DNA from: Agrypnia vestita | Lineage: Eukaryota > Arthropoda > Insecta > Trichoptera > Phryganeidae | Assembly (NCBI GenBank): GCA_016648135.1 | Contig: JADDOH010000310.1 | Location: 1 to 64,000, forward strand | Direction of reading: 5' to 3' | DNA: 64,000 nt | Shown: piece by piece, positions 23,550 to 35,743 of the stretch | Position numbering within the stretch: position 1 is the first letter of the stretch | Layout of the letters: every line of letters begins with the position of its first letter | Made by a program: the position numbers and the translations under genes | Notes under the pieces: model-generated | Seen by the model: the letters and a program-made list of their open reading frames with translations, nothing else | What the model was told of the DNA's origin: nothing | Database searches by the model: none

Positions 23550-26140
23550 TAAGGTTAATTCGTACAAAAAAGGCATGTTTTTGTGAATTTTTTGTGACGA
23601 CACAGTTAAAATCTCTTTATTAAAACCAATGGTACATTAAAGTACGACATTTGAAGTATATTGTGTAAAATGTTTAAATTCAAGAAGAAATATTAAAAAA
23701 TACGGCAATGGCAGCAATTATTCGTACGTGTCTCGGAAAAAAGTAAAATTGCGGTGTCCATCATAACTTGGTGCTAGTTCATCTGAAATCAAAAAATCAA
23801 AGTTCATTCGTTAGATAATAGGTGTTCCCAGGTAACGCTGGGAGGGTTTTTTGAAATTTCAATTTTTCAATTTTTTGGAACACTTTGAAGGGAAAAACGC
23901 GATTTTTTACGAAAAATATCGACTAATTTGTTATTAAAAAATAAAAATCAATAACATATTTGAAAAAAGTCTCCAGCGTTACCTCGTAAATTATGTACAG
24001 AAATAGTGTTCAAAATTTCAAAAGGATCGGTGCAGTAGTTTTGAAGTTATGATGGACACCGACTTTGAAAACGTGAGATGTGGGGAAAACGCTTTAAAGT
24101 TTTGCACACTGTAAAATTCAAAATAAAACTCAACACTTATTATATACTTACACATAATCGTCGATGCCATGTTCACACAGCAAAGAGCTTTCATCATCAG
24201 CATCTTTTTGTCCTTGTCTACGCGAAACTCTTCCAATACAATAGCACGTCCGGTAGTCCTCGGGTGAGCCCGTCTCTTACCTGCCCGAGCAGGTATAGAA
24301 AATCAGTCTGAGTATCGCTCAAATGTTCATAATTTCGTCAATTTTGCTCCGATTGACTTGAAATTTTGACACAATATTCTTGCGATGTTATACATTCATT
24401 TAAAAAATTAAAAATAAAATGCAAAAAAAAAGTTAAAAACCTTACCCCCTCCCTTAATAATCATTTTAAAGTCATGCTTAATTTGAAAACGGAATGAGAT
24501 CAACTATTCAATGGGAAGTTATGGACGGATATTCGAAATTATTATTACAGGGATTATTTATTACAGGGAATTATTTAAAAAAATTGGTTAATGTGGCAAT
24601 CATTAATACAAATTCACCTCATTCGTTTTGCGTTTGTATATTTTTTTTAAAAAAAATCTATGATGAAATGAAATACGACGAAAAAGTTTCAATTCTTCAG
24701 TGAAACTTTGTTGAGTATCGTACCCGAAGCTCTATTACAGTAATTGTACGCCATTTTAATTGGCCTATTTGCTTCGCATTACATCTTAGCATAGCATGTC
24801 TTTATCATTACATACGTCAAAGTAATATCCGATTTCTGTCATTAATTATGTTTAGGTATTCTAAAGAAATTTTATTAGAAAAATTCTTCTCTAAATATAA
24901 AAAATAATAAATGGTATCGAGATTGTAAATTAATAGAGGCCTTAGATTGTATGACTTAGAAATATTTGAAATCAAGAATTGCCTGAACACTAAAGCCAAT
25001 ATAATTAATAGCCAGTTAAATTTTATGAATAGCCCGTTGTTTGATATATTCCCACCATAACTGCGGGGTACCACCCCGTTAAAATTTTTTTTGTCACTAA
25101 AATAAAAAAAAATAAAAAAACACGTATTCCGTGTTCGCATCTCTATTTAAAAAAAAAAATTTTAAAAAAAATAATAAAATAATGGTTAGTTGGTATGTGT
25201 CCGTCCTGACAAATATACAGTGGTATCGAATCCGGTAGACCTAAAGTTAATCCAAGTGATTAATACAAGGTTTTTAATTAATTAAAATTAATAGTTTTGA
25301 AATTAATTCATTAAGGTAATTATTTGTTCAACAATATTTATTACTTTCAGTTAAGATAAATTAAAGAAGTCTCACAGAGACAAAGGTATTTTATATGAGA
25401 AACGTATGTATATAAGAAGTCTTATATACGATGGCTCAGCGCTTTCAACTTGTGTGAGCCGGCTTAAGTGATCACTCTACACAAAGCAACTTTCGTCAAT
25501 TCCATCGTAAAAACATCCACACATCAAGATTTTGAAAGTTGTATATATGAAAAATCTGAAAACCTTCCTGGGATGGCACTTTGCTAGAGACATCTGTAGT
25601 CTTTCTCATGAAATAATATCCATGGATTTCGTAGCTGGTAATGTACCACTATATTTTTAAAGTGGAGTATTAAGAATAATCATTTTTAATGTATGTAAGA
25701 TATTCCTCCGAATTATTAAGCATATATACTTGAATACGCCTGAAAACCATTTTTTTCAATTTTTTATAGATCAGAACCCATATATTTTAACAATATTATT
25801 AAATGTATGTAAATATATAAAAAAAAATGTGGACAAATCCAGTAATTGTGTTCTCAGAATACACAAATAAAAATATTGTTATAAAATTCCTTTCGTCAAT
25901 TGTTCTCTTCTCCTCTCATTTTTCCTCTTACCTTATCTTGACACCAGTAACTCTGGCCATTTCTGTCAGTACCATATTAAATAATTATTTGTTAGTTTTA
26001 AGTTCTTACTCTGACCTTTTCATAATTGATTCAAAATTTGTAAGCCCGTAGTAGTAATTTTTTAAACAACTCTAACGTATTGGGACCAGCCATGTAACAA
26101 GAAAATAACGTTAGTTCATATCTGCATATTTTGGTAGTCT
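23550..26140. other. Intergenic, nothing firmly assigned
   Basis: AT-rich. 25440-25490 contains GTGATCACTCTACACAAAG, shared with the SINE tail at 15660-15815, so a SINE remnant is likely there. No gene recognised. Confidence 0.4.
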
Positions 26141-26149
26141 GTGTTTTTA

Positions 26150-26530
26150 TCTTATAACATGCACTTGTATATCAATATATAAAGAGGTAAAGTTTGTAAG
26201 TATGGATGTAGGAGGTAATCTCCGAAACCACTCATCCGATTTCAAAAATTCTTTCACCAATATTGAGAATGGACTTTCAGGATGGACATAGGCTGCATAT
26301 GTGGGATATAAAGCAAAGGCAGCGATATCAAAAAAAGCAGTCATCGAAGATTACTAATTTATAATGTACCGAATCCGAGATTTTATAGGAAACGAAGCTC
26401 ATACATTTATAGGAAACATGATTTTGGAAGGGATAAATACACAAAATCTAGAAATACGTTTTAAATAAGTAATCTTCGGTGACTGCATTCAAAACATTTT
26501 GATAACTTTTTGAACGGACTTTCAGAGTGA
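26150..26530. repeat. Repeat related to 134-747
   Basis: It contains CATATGTGGGATATAAAGCA, AGGCAGCGATATC and ACATGATTTTGGAAGGGAT, all with counterparts in 134-747. It includes an inner hairpin (CAGTCATCGAAGATTACT at about 26339 and its inverse near 26467). It is a non-autonomous element of unknown class. Confidence 0.5.
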
Positions 26531-26658
26531 AAATAGGCTATACATTATCCCGTTAAAAGAAAAGGGCTTTTCGTGGTGACCTATTTTACAACTAAAGTCG
26601 ACGAAAAAATGGTCGAGCGATGCGTTTTTTACGAACGCAGCCTTAACGGTAAGAGATA

Positions 26659-27943
26659 TTAGGTCCTTACATATGAAATTGGCGTTTTGCCGTACTGGCA
26701 AATTTGATCTCAAATATCTTCTTTTTGGTTAGGAATTCCAAATCCAAATTTATACAGCTATTTACTCATGTATTTGTGTTTTGAAAATTATAATTCATTT
26801 GTTTTTTCCTCAATTGTTTTTTACTTTGCGTCACTCAGTTTACAAAATGAAAAACTTGAAATATCGCGTTATTTACGAGTACGAGTTCCACCGTGGCACC
26901 AGTGCTGCAGAAACGGCTCGAAGGATTAATGATGTGTATGGCGACGGTGCCGCAAAAGAAAACACAGTGCGTTTTTGGTTCCAACGTTTTCGTTCTGGAA
27001 ATTTCGACCTGCAGAACAAGCCCCGTGGACGGCCGGAGACCAAAGTTGATAATGAAGAATTGAAGGCTATTGTGGAAGCGGATCCATCGCAAACCACATC
27101 CGAGTTAGCTGCAGGCTGCGGTGTTAGTGATAAAACTGTTTTAATCCACTTGAAGCAAATTGGTAAGGTGAAAAAGCTTGAAAGGTGGGTACCTCACGAA
27201 TTGAGTGAAGCAAATCAACAAACGCGCGTTGACTGCTGCGTTGCATTACTCAACCGGCACAATAATGAAGGGATTTTAAATCGAATCATTACCTGTGATG
27301 AAAAGTAGATCCTGTACGATAATCGGAAGCGCTCATCGCAATGGCTGAACCCTGCCGAACCAGCCAAACCATGCCCCAAGCGAAAATTGACTCCAAAAAA
27401 GTTACTTGTGAGCGTTTGGTGGACTAGTGCTGGTGTCGTTCACTACAGCTTTCTTAAATCTGGCCAGACGATTACGGCAGATGTCTATTGTCAGCAACTG
27501 CAAACCATGATGGAAAAGCTAGCTGCTAAACAACCGAGGCTGGTTAATCGCTCTAGGCCACTGCTGCTTCATGATAACGCTAGACCACACACTGCACAAC
27601 AGACGGCTACCAAATTAGAGGAGCTTCAATTGGAATGTCGAAGACATCCACCGTACTCTCCGGACCTTGCCCCAACAGATTACCATTTTTTTCGAAATTT
27701 GGATAACTTCTTGCAAAGGAAAAAATTCAACTCCGATGGGGCAGTCCAAGCCGCCTTCAAAGATTTTATTGATTCCCGTCCGAATGGTTTTTTTAGTAAA
27801 GGGATCGATGAACTACCTATGAAATGGCAAAAGTGCATAGATAGCAATGGTACATACTTTGATTAAATAAATATATTATAATAAAAAAAATCGACTTTAT
27901 GTTCCTCCCATACTAAACGCCAATTTCATATGTAAGGACCTAA
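26659..27943 (+). mobile_element. mariner element, copy 2
   Basis: The terminal repeats TTAGGTCCTTACATATGAAA and TTTCATATGTAAGGACCTAA are perfect inverses at the ends, with TA duplications at 26657-26658 and 27944-27945. The transposase is open from the ATG at 26847 to the end apart from one tryptophan codon changed to TAG (about 27306) in the CDEKW motif. The flank on the right carries an imperfect AATATTT continuation shared with copy 1. Confidence 0.97.
26847..27866 (+). pseudogene. mariner transposase with one nonsense change (copy 2)
   Basis: About 340 codons long, the normal mariner size. The N-terminal helix-turn-helix region is complete (YEYEFHRGTSAAETARRIN), the linker has WVPHELSE, and the catalytic D-D34-D residues are present in CDEK, HDNARPH and PTDYHFF. 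The C-terminus is RWQKC-like and ends GTYFD. The only evident lesion is the TAG at about 27306. It is nearly identical to copy 3. Confidence 0.95.
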
Positions 27944-28029
27944 TATTTAAATATTTTCTATAGAGAAGTTGTACAACTCAAAAAGTTCAATAGAAAGTCG
28001 GCGAAGACATATATCTATATGTTAAGGTT

Positions 28030-28535
28030 AATAATAATAATAATGGAGTTCTGGTACCGACACTAATGTATGGAAGTGAAGCCTATAGCTGGCAGAAGAG
28101 TAACGAAAGTAGATTGAATGCAGTGGAGATGAGATCCCTTAGACGTATGTGTGACAAATCCATGTATGATAGAGTAAAGAATGAAGATATTAGGAATGAA
28201 TGTAAAGCTGATCGTAGCATAATACATAGAATAAAAATAGGGTCGCTCGGGTGGTTTGGGCATGTTGAGCGACTGAATGAGGAAAGAATGATACGAAAGA
28301 TATATAATGCAATTGTTGACGGCGCCGGCGCCAGAAAGAGAGGGCGACCACGGAAGATGTGGCATGACCAGATTAACCAGATGTTGGAAGATGGTCCTGT
28401 TAGAAGCCTGAACAACCGTCGAGCTTGCATGCGAAGATGTATGAATGTAGACGAAGCGTAAGTTGTATGTCAGGACAGAAGAGGATAGCGTTCTTTCCTC
28501 TCTGCCTACCCCCACAGTGAAACGGCGTGATGGTA
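28030..28535 (+). mobile_element. LINE 3'-end fragment
   Basis: The frame 28066-28461 encodes LMYGSEAYSWQKSNESRL, SLGWFGHVERLNEERMIRK and KRGRPRKMWHDQINQML, followed by AYPHSE after frameshifts. It is the C-terminal end of a non-LTR retrotransposon, preceded by a short AAT run. It is 5'-truncated. Confidence 0.88.
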
Positions 28536-30555
28536 AGATAGTTAGTTAGTTAATTAAGGTTCATACATAAATAAAATATGAAAAATTAAATAAACACTCG
28601 TTTTTTTCAATTTTTATGAAACGCGTTTCGACTTATGAGGGCATTCTCAATCTTTTATTGTACCTACCGTTTTTCGTTAGTCGTTTTCGCATTTACGCTT
28701 GGGGTGGTTCCATAACTTATGGTTTTCGTTTATGCGTCGGTCTGCCGGAAGTGGAGTGTTCCCTTATTTCTTATTCCGGCTCCTGCGCTGCAGTGCTCTT
28801 GCGGAGTTCTCCGGCAATAATAATCTCCCGGCCAGGGCGTACTTTACCACTTTCCGGGCTAACTTTTAACTGGTTTATGATGATAGTCCGCCCAGCGCCC
28901 CCTCGGAGTGTCGCGAGGAGTTGCTTCTAAACTTAACGCCGTCACTTTGCTATTATCCAATTTGGCTCGCCATTCTCTTCTTTGTATTTTTCTTTTTTTA
29001 ATTTTATTTTATTTGTTTGTAAGCTAATCTCAATTATAATAATCTGTCTGTCTGCCTATCTGTAACACCCTGTATGTCCGTAACTTAAAAAATTCTTTTA
29101 CTTTTTAAAAAAATATATATATATTTTTTTTTTATGAATCCCAATAATATTTTTTACGTAACTTTCTTTTAAAATAATATTTTCTTGATATTTTTGTAAT
29201 ATTTAAAAAAAAATTAAATCGCAATAAAAATAATTTCGTTGTCTCTCCGTAACTTCCTGTAACGTCCGTCACACTTTTTGTTCAATATGTTATTTTTATT
29301 ATTTTTTTATGATTATTTCTTTAATTTTTTTATATACCTACATATTATATTTTTTATAAGTAAATTAATATTTATGCTTTAGGACCCGGCAGGTTTCATA
29401 GATGAAATTACCCCCTGCACTTTCTTTCCACTTTCTCCCGACGATACATTTTCTATACAAATCTACACCGTTCGACAAATCTTCCCCAAATTTTGCAAAT
29501 TTATTCTTTAGGAACCAACATGTAACACGACCGACAGTACGTCATTTTTAAAGGTTACAGGTAGTGTTTATTATAACATATAATATATAAAAATCGATAA
29601 TATCAAAACCGATGTAATTGTCAAATATTCGTTTTCAAATTTGTGTAGTTTTTTTTTTACTTTTGATTACGGAACAGTTTTAGGTCGAAAAACGATAAAA
29701 CAAAATAAAATTGGTAACAATTATCGACACAACGACACGAATAGTCGTAAATTTAAGGACGAGTCTTGAGGTTATTTTCCTAATACACACCTTAAATTAA
29801 ATTCAATAACCAATCATTCGTCAACTTTTAAATTGAGCATCTTAATGAGTGTACTCGATTCAAGATGGTCGACAACACATTATTTTTATTACCGGAACAC
29901 TAATTTCAAGTGAATTAATTTTTGACAGTATAATGGATGCGTGCGTATTTCGTGGTCTCACTTACACGCTACACGCATTTCCGCTACAGTGCACACGCTG
30001 CGTTTGCGTAATAACTTATATTAAATAAAATAAAAAAATTACCCTTATTATGCCAAAACTATGCAACTTCAATAAAAATTTCGTCAATAAAAGTTATTCA
30101 TGTCTTATTAACAGGTCTACAGAGATACTTTTACCTCGAGAGAAGCAAAGAAATATATGAGGTTAGTTTCATTTCCGGTGAACATAAAATAAAATAGACA
30201 GTTTATTGACTTAGCGTAGATAATTTATTCATCTTTAGAGCTTCTCTCTAGACAAAACTTCCTCCTTAGATGTGGTTCCTAAAGGAATAAACAAAGCGCC
30301 CCTGATGAATATTCACCCAACTTTGTTGTGGAAGATGTTTTAACATATTATTATCGTAAAATAATCAAAATTTAATTTAACTTAGCAAGTATTTAAGTAA
30401 ATTTATGCAACCTTCGAATACTTGTCTTCGCACAATTTATAATATATTTTTATGGCGAAATTGGATTTATTTTGTAAAACAAATTGTATCCACGCTGTTA
30501 TAAAAAATTACTAAAAAGGTGATTTTTTTTAATAGCCGCAATACGAACAGCGATG
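28536..30555. other. Non-coding, with GC-richer island 28620-28930
   Basis: 28620-28930 has above-background GC and no recognised repeat. The rest is AT-rich with T-rich runs. No gene recognised. Confidence 0.4.
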
Positions 30556-30559
30556 ATAT

Positions 30560-30780
30560 GCGTATTTATTTATTTATTTACTTATAAACGCCCATTTCAG
30601 GCTTATACATAAAAAATATTACATTAAATTCAAAAAGTATATACATTAAACAGTATCAGAAATAAGCAGTAAAATATAAAGTAGGTACATGTATAAGCAA
30701 TAAAAGGTATTAGCAGTGAAAGTATCAGGTATAGGCATTAAAATATGAGAATAAATATGAAAAATATTCAAACAACTGAA
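30560..30780 (-). mobile_element. LINE 3' tail relic
   Basis: TATTTATTTATTTA followed by AACGCCCATTTCAGGC is similar to the tail at 12700-12750 of the CR1/Jockey-like LINE. Only the tail is present, in the same - orientation. Confidence 0.5.
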
Positions 30781-30805
30781 TAAAATGTATGTGTATTAAA
30801 TATTG

Positions 30806-30836
<31 letters not shown>

Positions 30837-30878
30837 TATATATATGTTTTGCTTGAGGTTTCCGCGAGCGTTGTTGTA

Positions 30879-31128
30879 TGTAACAAAAGGAACTTCTGGA
30901 ATCCCTCGCGTTTTCTGTAAATGGTCTCCGTGAGAAGACCAAGGCCGACGTTTCGACACGGTATCACGTGCCATTGTCAAGGCTAAAAAGGCCTCAAAAG
31001 TTACGGACTTGCCGTACTTGTTCGCGGGTGACATGAAAGTCCCCCACCAATAAGGCCTTATTGGTGGGGGACTTTCATGTCACCATTTACAGAAAACGCG
31101 AGGGATTCCAGAAGTTCCTTTTGTTACA
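30879..31128. repeat. Foldback element with central perfect palindrome
   Basis: The outer arms (30879-30926 and 31082-31128) are perfect inverses, about 47 bp, starting TGTAACAAAAGGAACTTCTG. Inside at 31027-31084 is a perfect 58-bp palindrome (GGTGACATGAAAGTCCCCCA to the centre AAGGCCTT and back). The left spacer on the - strand shows TGACAATGG, a stem GGCACG/CGTGTC, then GAAACG, a degenerate hammerhead-like order. TA repeats lie on both sides. Confidence 0.85.
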
Positions 31129-31142
31129 TATATATATATATA

Positions 31143-32429
31143 TTAGGTCCTTACATATGAAATTCACGTTTTGCCGTACTGGCAAATTTGATCTCAAATA
31201 TCTTCTCTTTGGTTAGGAATTCCAAATCCAAATTTATACAGCTATTTACTCATGTATTTTTGTTTTGAAAATTATAATTCATTTGTTTTTTCCTCAATTG
31301 TTTTTTTCTTTGCGTCACTCAGTTTACAAAATGAAAAACTTGAAATATCGCGTTATTTACGAGTACGAGTTCCACCGTGGCACCAGTGCTGCAGAAACGG
31401 CTCGAAGGATTAATGATGTGTATGGCGACGGTGCCGCAAAAGAAAACACAGTGCGTTTTTGGTTCCAACGTTTTCGTTCTGGAAATTTCGACCTGCAGAA
31501 CAAGCCCCGTGGACGGCCGGAGACCAAAGTTGATAATGAATATTTGAAGGCTATTGTGGAAGCGGATCCATCGCAAACCACATCCGAGTTAGCTGCAGGC
31601 TGCGGTGTTAGTGATAAAACTGTTTTAATCCACTTGAAGCAAATTGGTAAGGTGAAAAAGCTTGAAAGGTGGGTACCTCACGAATTGAGTGAAGCAAATC
31701 AACAAACGCGCGTTGACTGCTGCGTTGCATTACTCAACCGGCACAATAATGAAGGGATTTTAAATCGAATCATTACCTGTGATGAAAAGTGGATCCTGTA
31801 CGATAATCGGAAGCGCTCATCGCAATGGCTGAACCCTGCCGAACCAGCCAAACCATGCCCCAAGCGAAAATTGACTCCAAAAAGTTACTTGTGAGCGTTT
31901 GGTGGACTAGTGCTGGTGTCGTTCACTACAGCTTTCTTAAATCTGGCCAGACGATTACGGCAGATGTCTATTGTCAGCAACTGCAAACCATGATGGAAAA
32001 GCTAGCTGCTAAACAACCGAGGCTGGTTAATCGCTCTAGGCCACTGCTGCTTCATGATAACGCTAGACCACACACTGCACAACAGACGGCTACCAAATTA
32101 GAGGAGCTTCAATTGGAATGTCTAAGACATCCACCGTACTCTCCGGACCTTGCCCCAACAGATTACCATTTTTTTCGAAATTTGGATAACTTCTTGCAAA
32201 GGAAAACATTCAACTCCGATGGGGCAGTCCAAACCGCCTTCAAAGATTTTATTGATTCCCGTCCGAATGGTTTTTTTAGTGAAGGGATCGATGAACTACC
32301 TATGAGATGGCAAAAGTGCATAGATAGCAATGGTACATACTTTGATTAAATAAATTTATTATAATAAAAAAAAATCGGCTTTATGTTCCTCCCATACTAA
32401 ACGCCAATTTCATATGTAAGAAGGACTAA
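31143..32429 (+). mobile_element. mariner element, copy 3
   Basis: It is inserted at a TA in a TA microsatellite directly beside the foldback. The 5' end is TTAGGTCCTTACATATGAAA; the 3' end TTTCATATGTAAG is slightly altered (AAGGACTAA), followed by TA. One base is missing in the A-run at about 31878, which frameshifts the transposase in the middle. Confidence 0.95.
31331..32349 (+). pseudogene. mariner transposase with one frameshift (copy 3)
   Basis: N-terminal and catalytic motifs are as in copy 2 (GTSAAETARRIN, CDEKWILYDNR, LLHDNARPH, TDYHFF). The two halves, 31331-31894 and 31825-32349, are in different frames because of one lost A in the lysine run of TPKK. No other disabling change is evident. 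The residues supplying D-D34-D are all present. Confidence 0.95.
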
Positions 32430-34247
32430 TATATTGATTATTATCGTCCGTGAGTATAGAAAATTTATTCCTCGTTAATTCCTTGTCTTATTTCTCGTAA
32501 TAGTCAGTAGTTGCGCTCAGCCTCGCAGACAAAAGATTACATCAACCGCCGCTAGAGTTGATTGTAATACAACGAGAGTAAGGAAACAGAGCAATATAAT
32601 AAATACTCTTGAATAAAATGGTACTACAGAAAAATGATGTCTTTACAGTAACTTTTGGAAACTTCGTTTTTCTCCTAGTTAAGAGGGATCAATGTAAAGT
32701 TCGAGGAAATCTTACGGCTGGACATTTACTGCAAATGCATATTTTAGCTTTTTTTTTACGAAAACGGGTGTTTTTATTATTCATTTATATAAGAATGTGT
32801 ATTCTAGACTGCAATTTTTTAAATTTAATTTAAAATTAATTTTTTCAAAGCGATAACTTATATAAAACCTTTGCTCTTTTATAGAAGTAATAAACTGAAC
32901 ATTATTTATAATAATTAAGAAAATGTAAGCATTAATCGACAGGCCGCGGCCAATAAAATTGTTTTTTGTATTCTAGGGGAAACAAAGTTATAATGAATAT
33001 TTATTCATTAAAACGCCGCACGGTGATCAATTTTGAGCATTTAGTTGGAAATTAGTTTTTATGAATTTTACACGAGTAGAAATTGTTGGAATATTTAATA
33101 ACGATAAAACATCTTTGGGGATAACGCTTGCTTTTTTAATGGGAGTTTCCTAATACTTGAAATTATGGGATCTGAAGAAACTAATAAAATATTAAGCAAA
33201 TCTTCATTGGAGTTGAGTCTAAAAATTTTTAGAGTATTGTGCTCTCTATATTTTCTATATTCTTTGTGCCTCGCTTCTTGAGTATCTTCTGATAACTGGC
33301 CTATAGGGAGTATCATTGCTTTTGAAATGCCTCGCGTTCTTCTTATGAACAGTTCAAAGAGTTCGCGTCGTGTCAGTACTTTTCGGCTCTCTGCAAAAAA
33401 TTAATATCTTTATAATATGCAAAAATATGCAAACGTTACTAAATACGTTATTTAGTGAAAGGTTTGTGCTATGAGTTAAAAATAATGTCGATGAAAAAGT
33501 AGGTACGTTTTTTTTTTTTTTTAAATGTTTAGTTTCATGTAAAATCATGGAAAAAATACTTTTGTGACAGCATATTTCATTGTATCAAAAACGTAATAAA
33601 AATATTTTTAATATTATTTAGGTCATAAATCCTACCTTCCACAATGTTTTCCATATTTCACATTTTTCGTTATATTTTTGCTAAAGTTTCAAATTCGCGA
33701 CTACACTCGAATCGTAATTTTAAGATTTTTATTATAAAAATTATAAACGAAAACATTATCCCACACCATCCATACTGAGTTACAAAATATAATTTATGTT
33801 TCTGAATCTATTTCATATATTTTCATAGATATCTGCAAAACGTGAAATTACCCTACTATTACCCTACTAGTCATATATTGATATATCGTTATATTCTGTC
33901 AGTTAAATATTTAGTTTTTCTCTTTATACCAAAATTTATATTTAAATACAGCTCATTTCAATGCACTGACTGCACACGCTCAGAATAATGGTGTAATTCA
34001 TTATCGGTTTTGTTCAGATAAAATTTCTCTACTTGCCCATGGCTGGAAGGATTGCCAAATCGCTGACCCCAAATGGCTGAGGAAAACCGGGTTGAATTCG
34101 GAGGAAAAATAAGAAGTCAGGTTTGCCGCTTGATCTACAAAAGAAGAATTCCAAATTTATTTTTATGTATTAGGATTGTCCGAGTTGAAAGGGTCGCTCG
34201 GCATAGAGGCGCGGTCCAGCATCACGGAACGTATTTCTTCCTTCCAG
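32430..34247. other. Non-coding upstream of RGS exons (probably intron)
   Basis: AT-rich; no transposon motif and no DEP-domain exon recognised. It ends in the polypyrimidine tract and acceptor TTTCTTCCTTCCAG at 34234-34247. Confidence 0.5.
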
Positions 34248-34423
34248 GTGGAGTTCCTGAAGAGCTGCCTCAGCCGCACGCGCGTGAAGGTGTCGGTGGC
34301 GCTGGACGGGCTGGTGCAGCACGCCGAGACCTTCGCGGAGTACGACCCGCTCATCAGCCCCGCGCAGCCCTCCAACCCCTGGGTCACCGACGACCTCACC
34401 TACTGGCAGATCAACAGCGCGCT
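34248..34423 (+). CDS. RGS7: RGS7-like exon: GGL domain and linker
   Basis: The exon follows a strong acceptor (TTTCTTCCTTCCAG) and opens in phase 0. It encodes a helix (VEFLKSCLSRTRVKVSVAL) then AEYDPLISP and SNPWVTDDLTYW. The EYDP and NPW[V/L/I][S/T]DD phrases are diagnostic of the end of the GGL domain and the linker to the RGS box in R7 proteins. GGL binds Gbeta5 as a Ggamma substitute. The frame remains open upstream to 34176, so a longer exon starting at an acceptor near 34173 is possible but less likely. The donor is GCGCT|GTAACT, leaving phase 2. Confidence 0.9.
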
Positions 34424-34675
34424 GTAACTATATCGTCGTGCCACTATTCTATTACACACTCCACAGTTGAGGAGTGATCAGATCGGATCTAGTAAATCCC
34501 TGATGCCAGCGGTGTTCTTCTTACGTACATTCTGCATCCATCCAAATCTTTCTCATTACCGACTGTTCTATGTGCCACAGACAGTTTCGAAATTGTCCGT
34601 CCCTAAGAATAATTAAACCATTTGAGGAATTGCGTTAAGTGAGGTTAGTTTAACACCAATGTTACAATTTCAGCC

Positions 34676-35225
34676 TAAACTAATAATAATAATAGCCTTT
34701 ATTAAGACATTCATATCATTTAAAATTTGCTTGTGACAAGTAAGACTGTCACCCCATGGCAGTTCCGTCTGTATGCCTTTTGGCAAAGGCCTCCTCCAAT
34801 TGCCTCCATTCCTCCCTATTCTGGTCCATGCGCCACCTGCTGTAGCCTTGATCTCATCCAACCATCTTCCAGAAGGCCTGCCTCCTTTCCTTTTCTTGTC
34901 TCGTGTGAACCAATACATTATTGTTTTTGACCATTTCTCTCTTCCCCTGATTGTATGTCCAGTCCATTTCCATTTAAGCCTTCTGATGAATACCTTAATA
35001 TTCTTCGTTTTTGTTTGTTCTTTGATTATTGAATTCCTTACACTATCTGATTTTTTTTTTCCCGACATACTTCTCTCCATAGCATTTTGGCATGATTCTA
35101 GCTTTCTTTCTAAGGCTTTAGTGATCACCCAGGTTTGACAGCCGAAAGTTAGAATGCAGGTGTCGAAGAGATTCCTTTTCATGTATATTCTCATATCTTC
35201 GTGAATATTGTTTCCACACATTTCC
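34676..35225 (-). mobile_element. LINE C-terminal relic in RGS7 intron
   Basis: On the - strand a 183-codon frame runs LFDTCILTFGCQTWVITKAL, RRLKWKWTGHTIRGREK, KKRKGGRPSGRWLDEIK and AGGAWTRIGRNGGNWR. This is the conserved C-terminal block of an insect non-LTR element. A TAATAATAAT tail is at 34680. The frame is unusually long for a relic, so this copy is fairly young, but RT and endonuclease are missing. Confidence 0.88.
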
Positions 35226-35539
35226 TATTCGTCTATCTATTTCCTTTATGTCGTTTGGTGAAATTATTTGACCTAAGTGCACAACCTTACCTAACCTAAC
35301 CTAAACAGGTTAAGAAAACGTTGTTCTCCTTCAAGTACTGTAACGTTAGGTCTGTAGCATCCGCAATTCTGGCACCTTATTTTATATGCTTAGTCTGAAA
35401 AACTTGTGGCCTGTAGTTCTGTCAAGATACACGTTGTTATTTTTAATAATATTAAAAAAAACACATATTTTGAAAACCTTAAGATCTTCTTAGATCGTTC
35501 AAAATGAGAGTTTTTGGTAAAGTTTGGTAACATTTCCAG

Positions 35540-35743
35540 GGTGGAGATCCCTACAGAGAAGCGCGTGCGGCGCTGGGCGGTGTCCATGGAGGAGCTGGTC
35601 TCCGACGCCACGGGGCTGCACGAGTTCACCGCCTACCTCCGCAAGGAGTACTCCCACGAGAACATCCGCTTCTGGATGGCGGCCAACGACCTGCGCAGAA
35701 GTGCGCAGTCGCAAATACAGCGGAAAGTCAGCGAGATCTACGA
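35540..35743 (+). CDS. RGS7: RGS7-like exon: RGS domain N-terminal half
   Basis: The acceptor CATTTCCAG precedes G|GTG GAG. The exon encodes VEIPTEKRVRRWAVSMEELV and the start of the RGS box: LHEFTAYLRKEYSHENIRFW, an exact type of the F..FL..E.S.EN..FW signature that packs against Galpha. The donor CTACGA|GTAAGT is consensus. CT from the previous exon plus G gives leucine at the joint. Confidence 0.95.

Noticed and set aside
34176..34247. Upstream extension of the GGL exon frame (SELKGSLGIEARSS)
   Set aside because: It lies before the strong polypyrimidine acceptor at 34234-34247 and does not resemble the R7 family. Treated as intron, though a longer exon cannot be excluded.
35285..35306. 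CCTAACCTAACCTAA, like the insect telomere repeat
   Set aside because: Only about three units, inside an intron. Too short to argue for an interstitial telomere.
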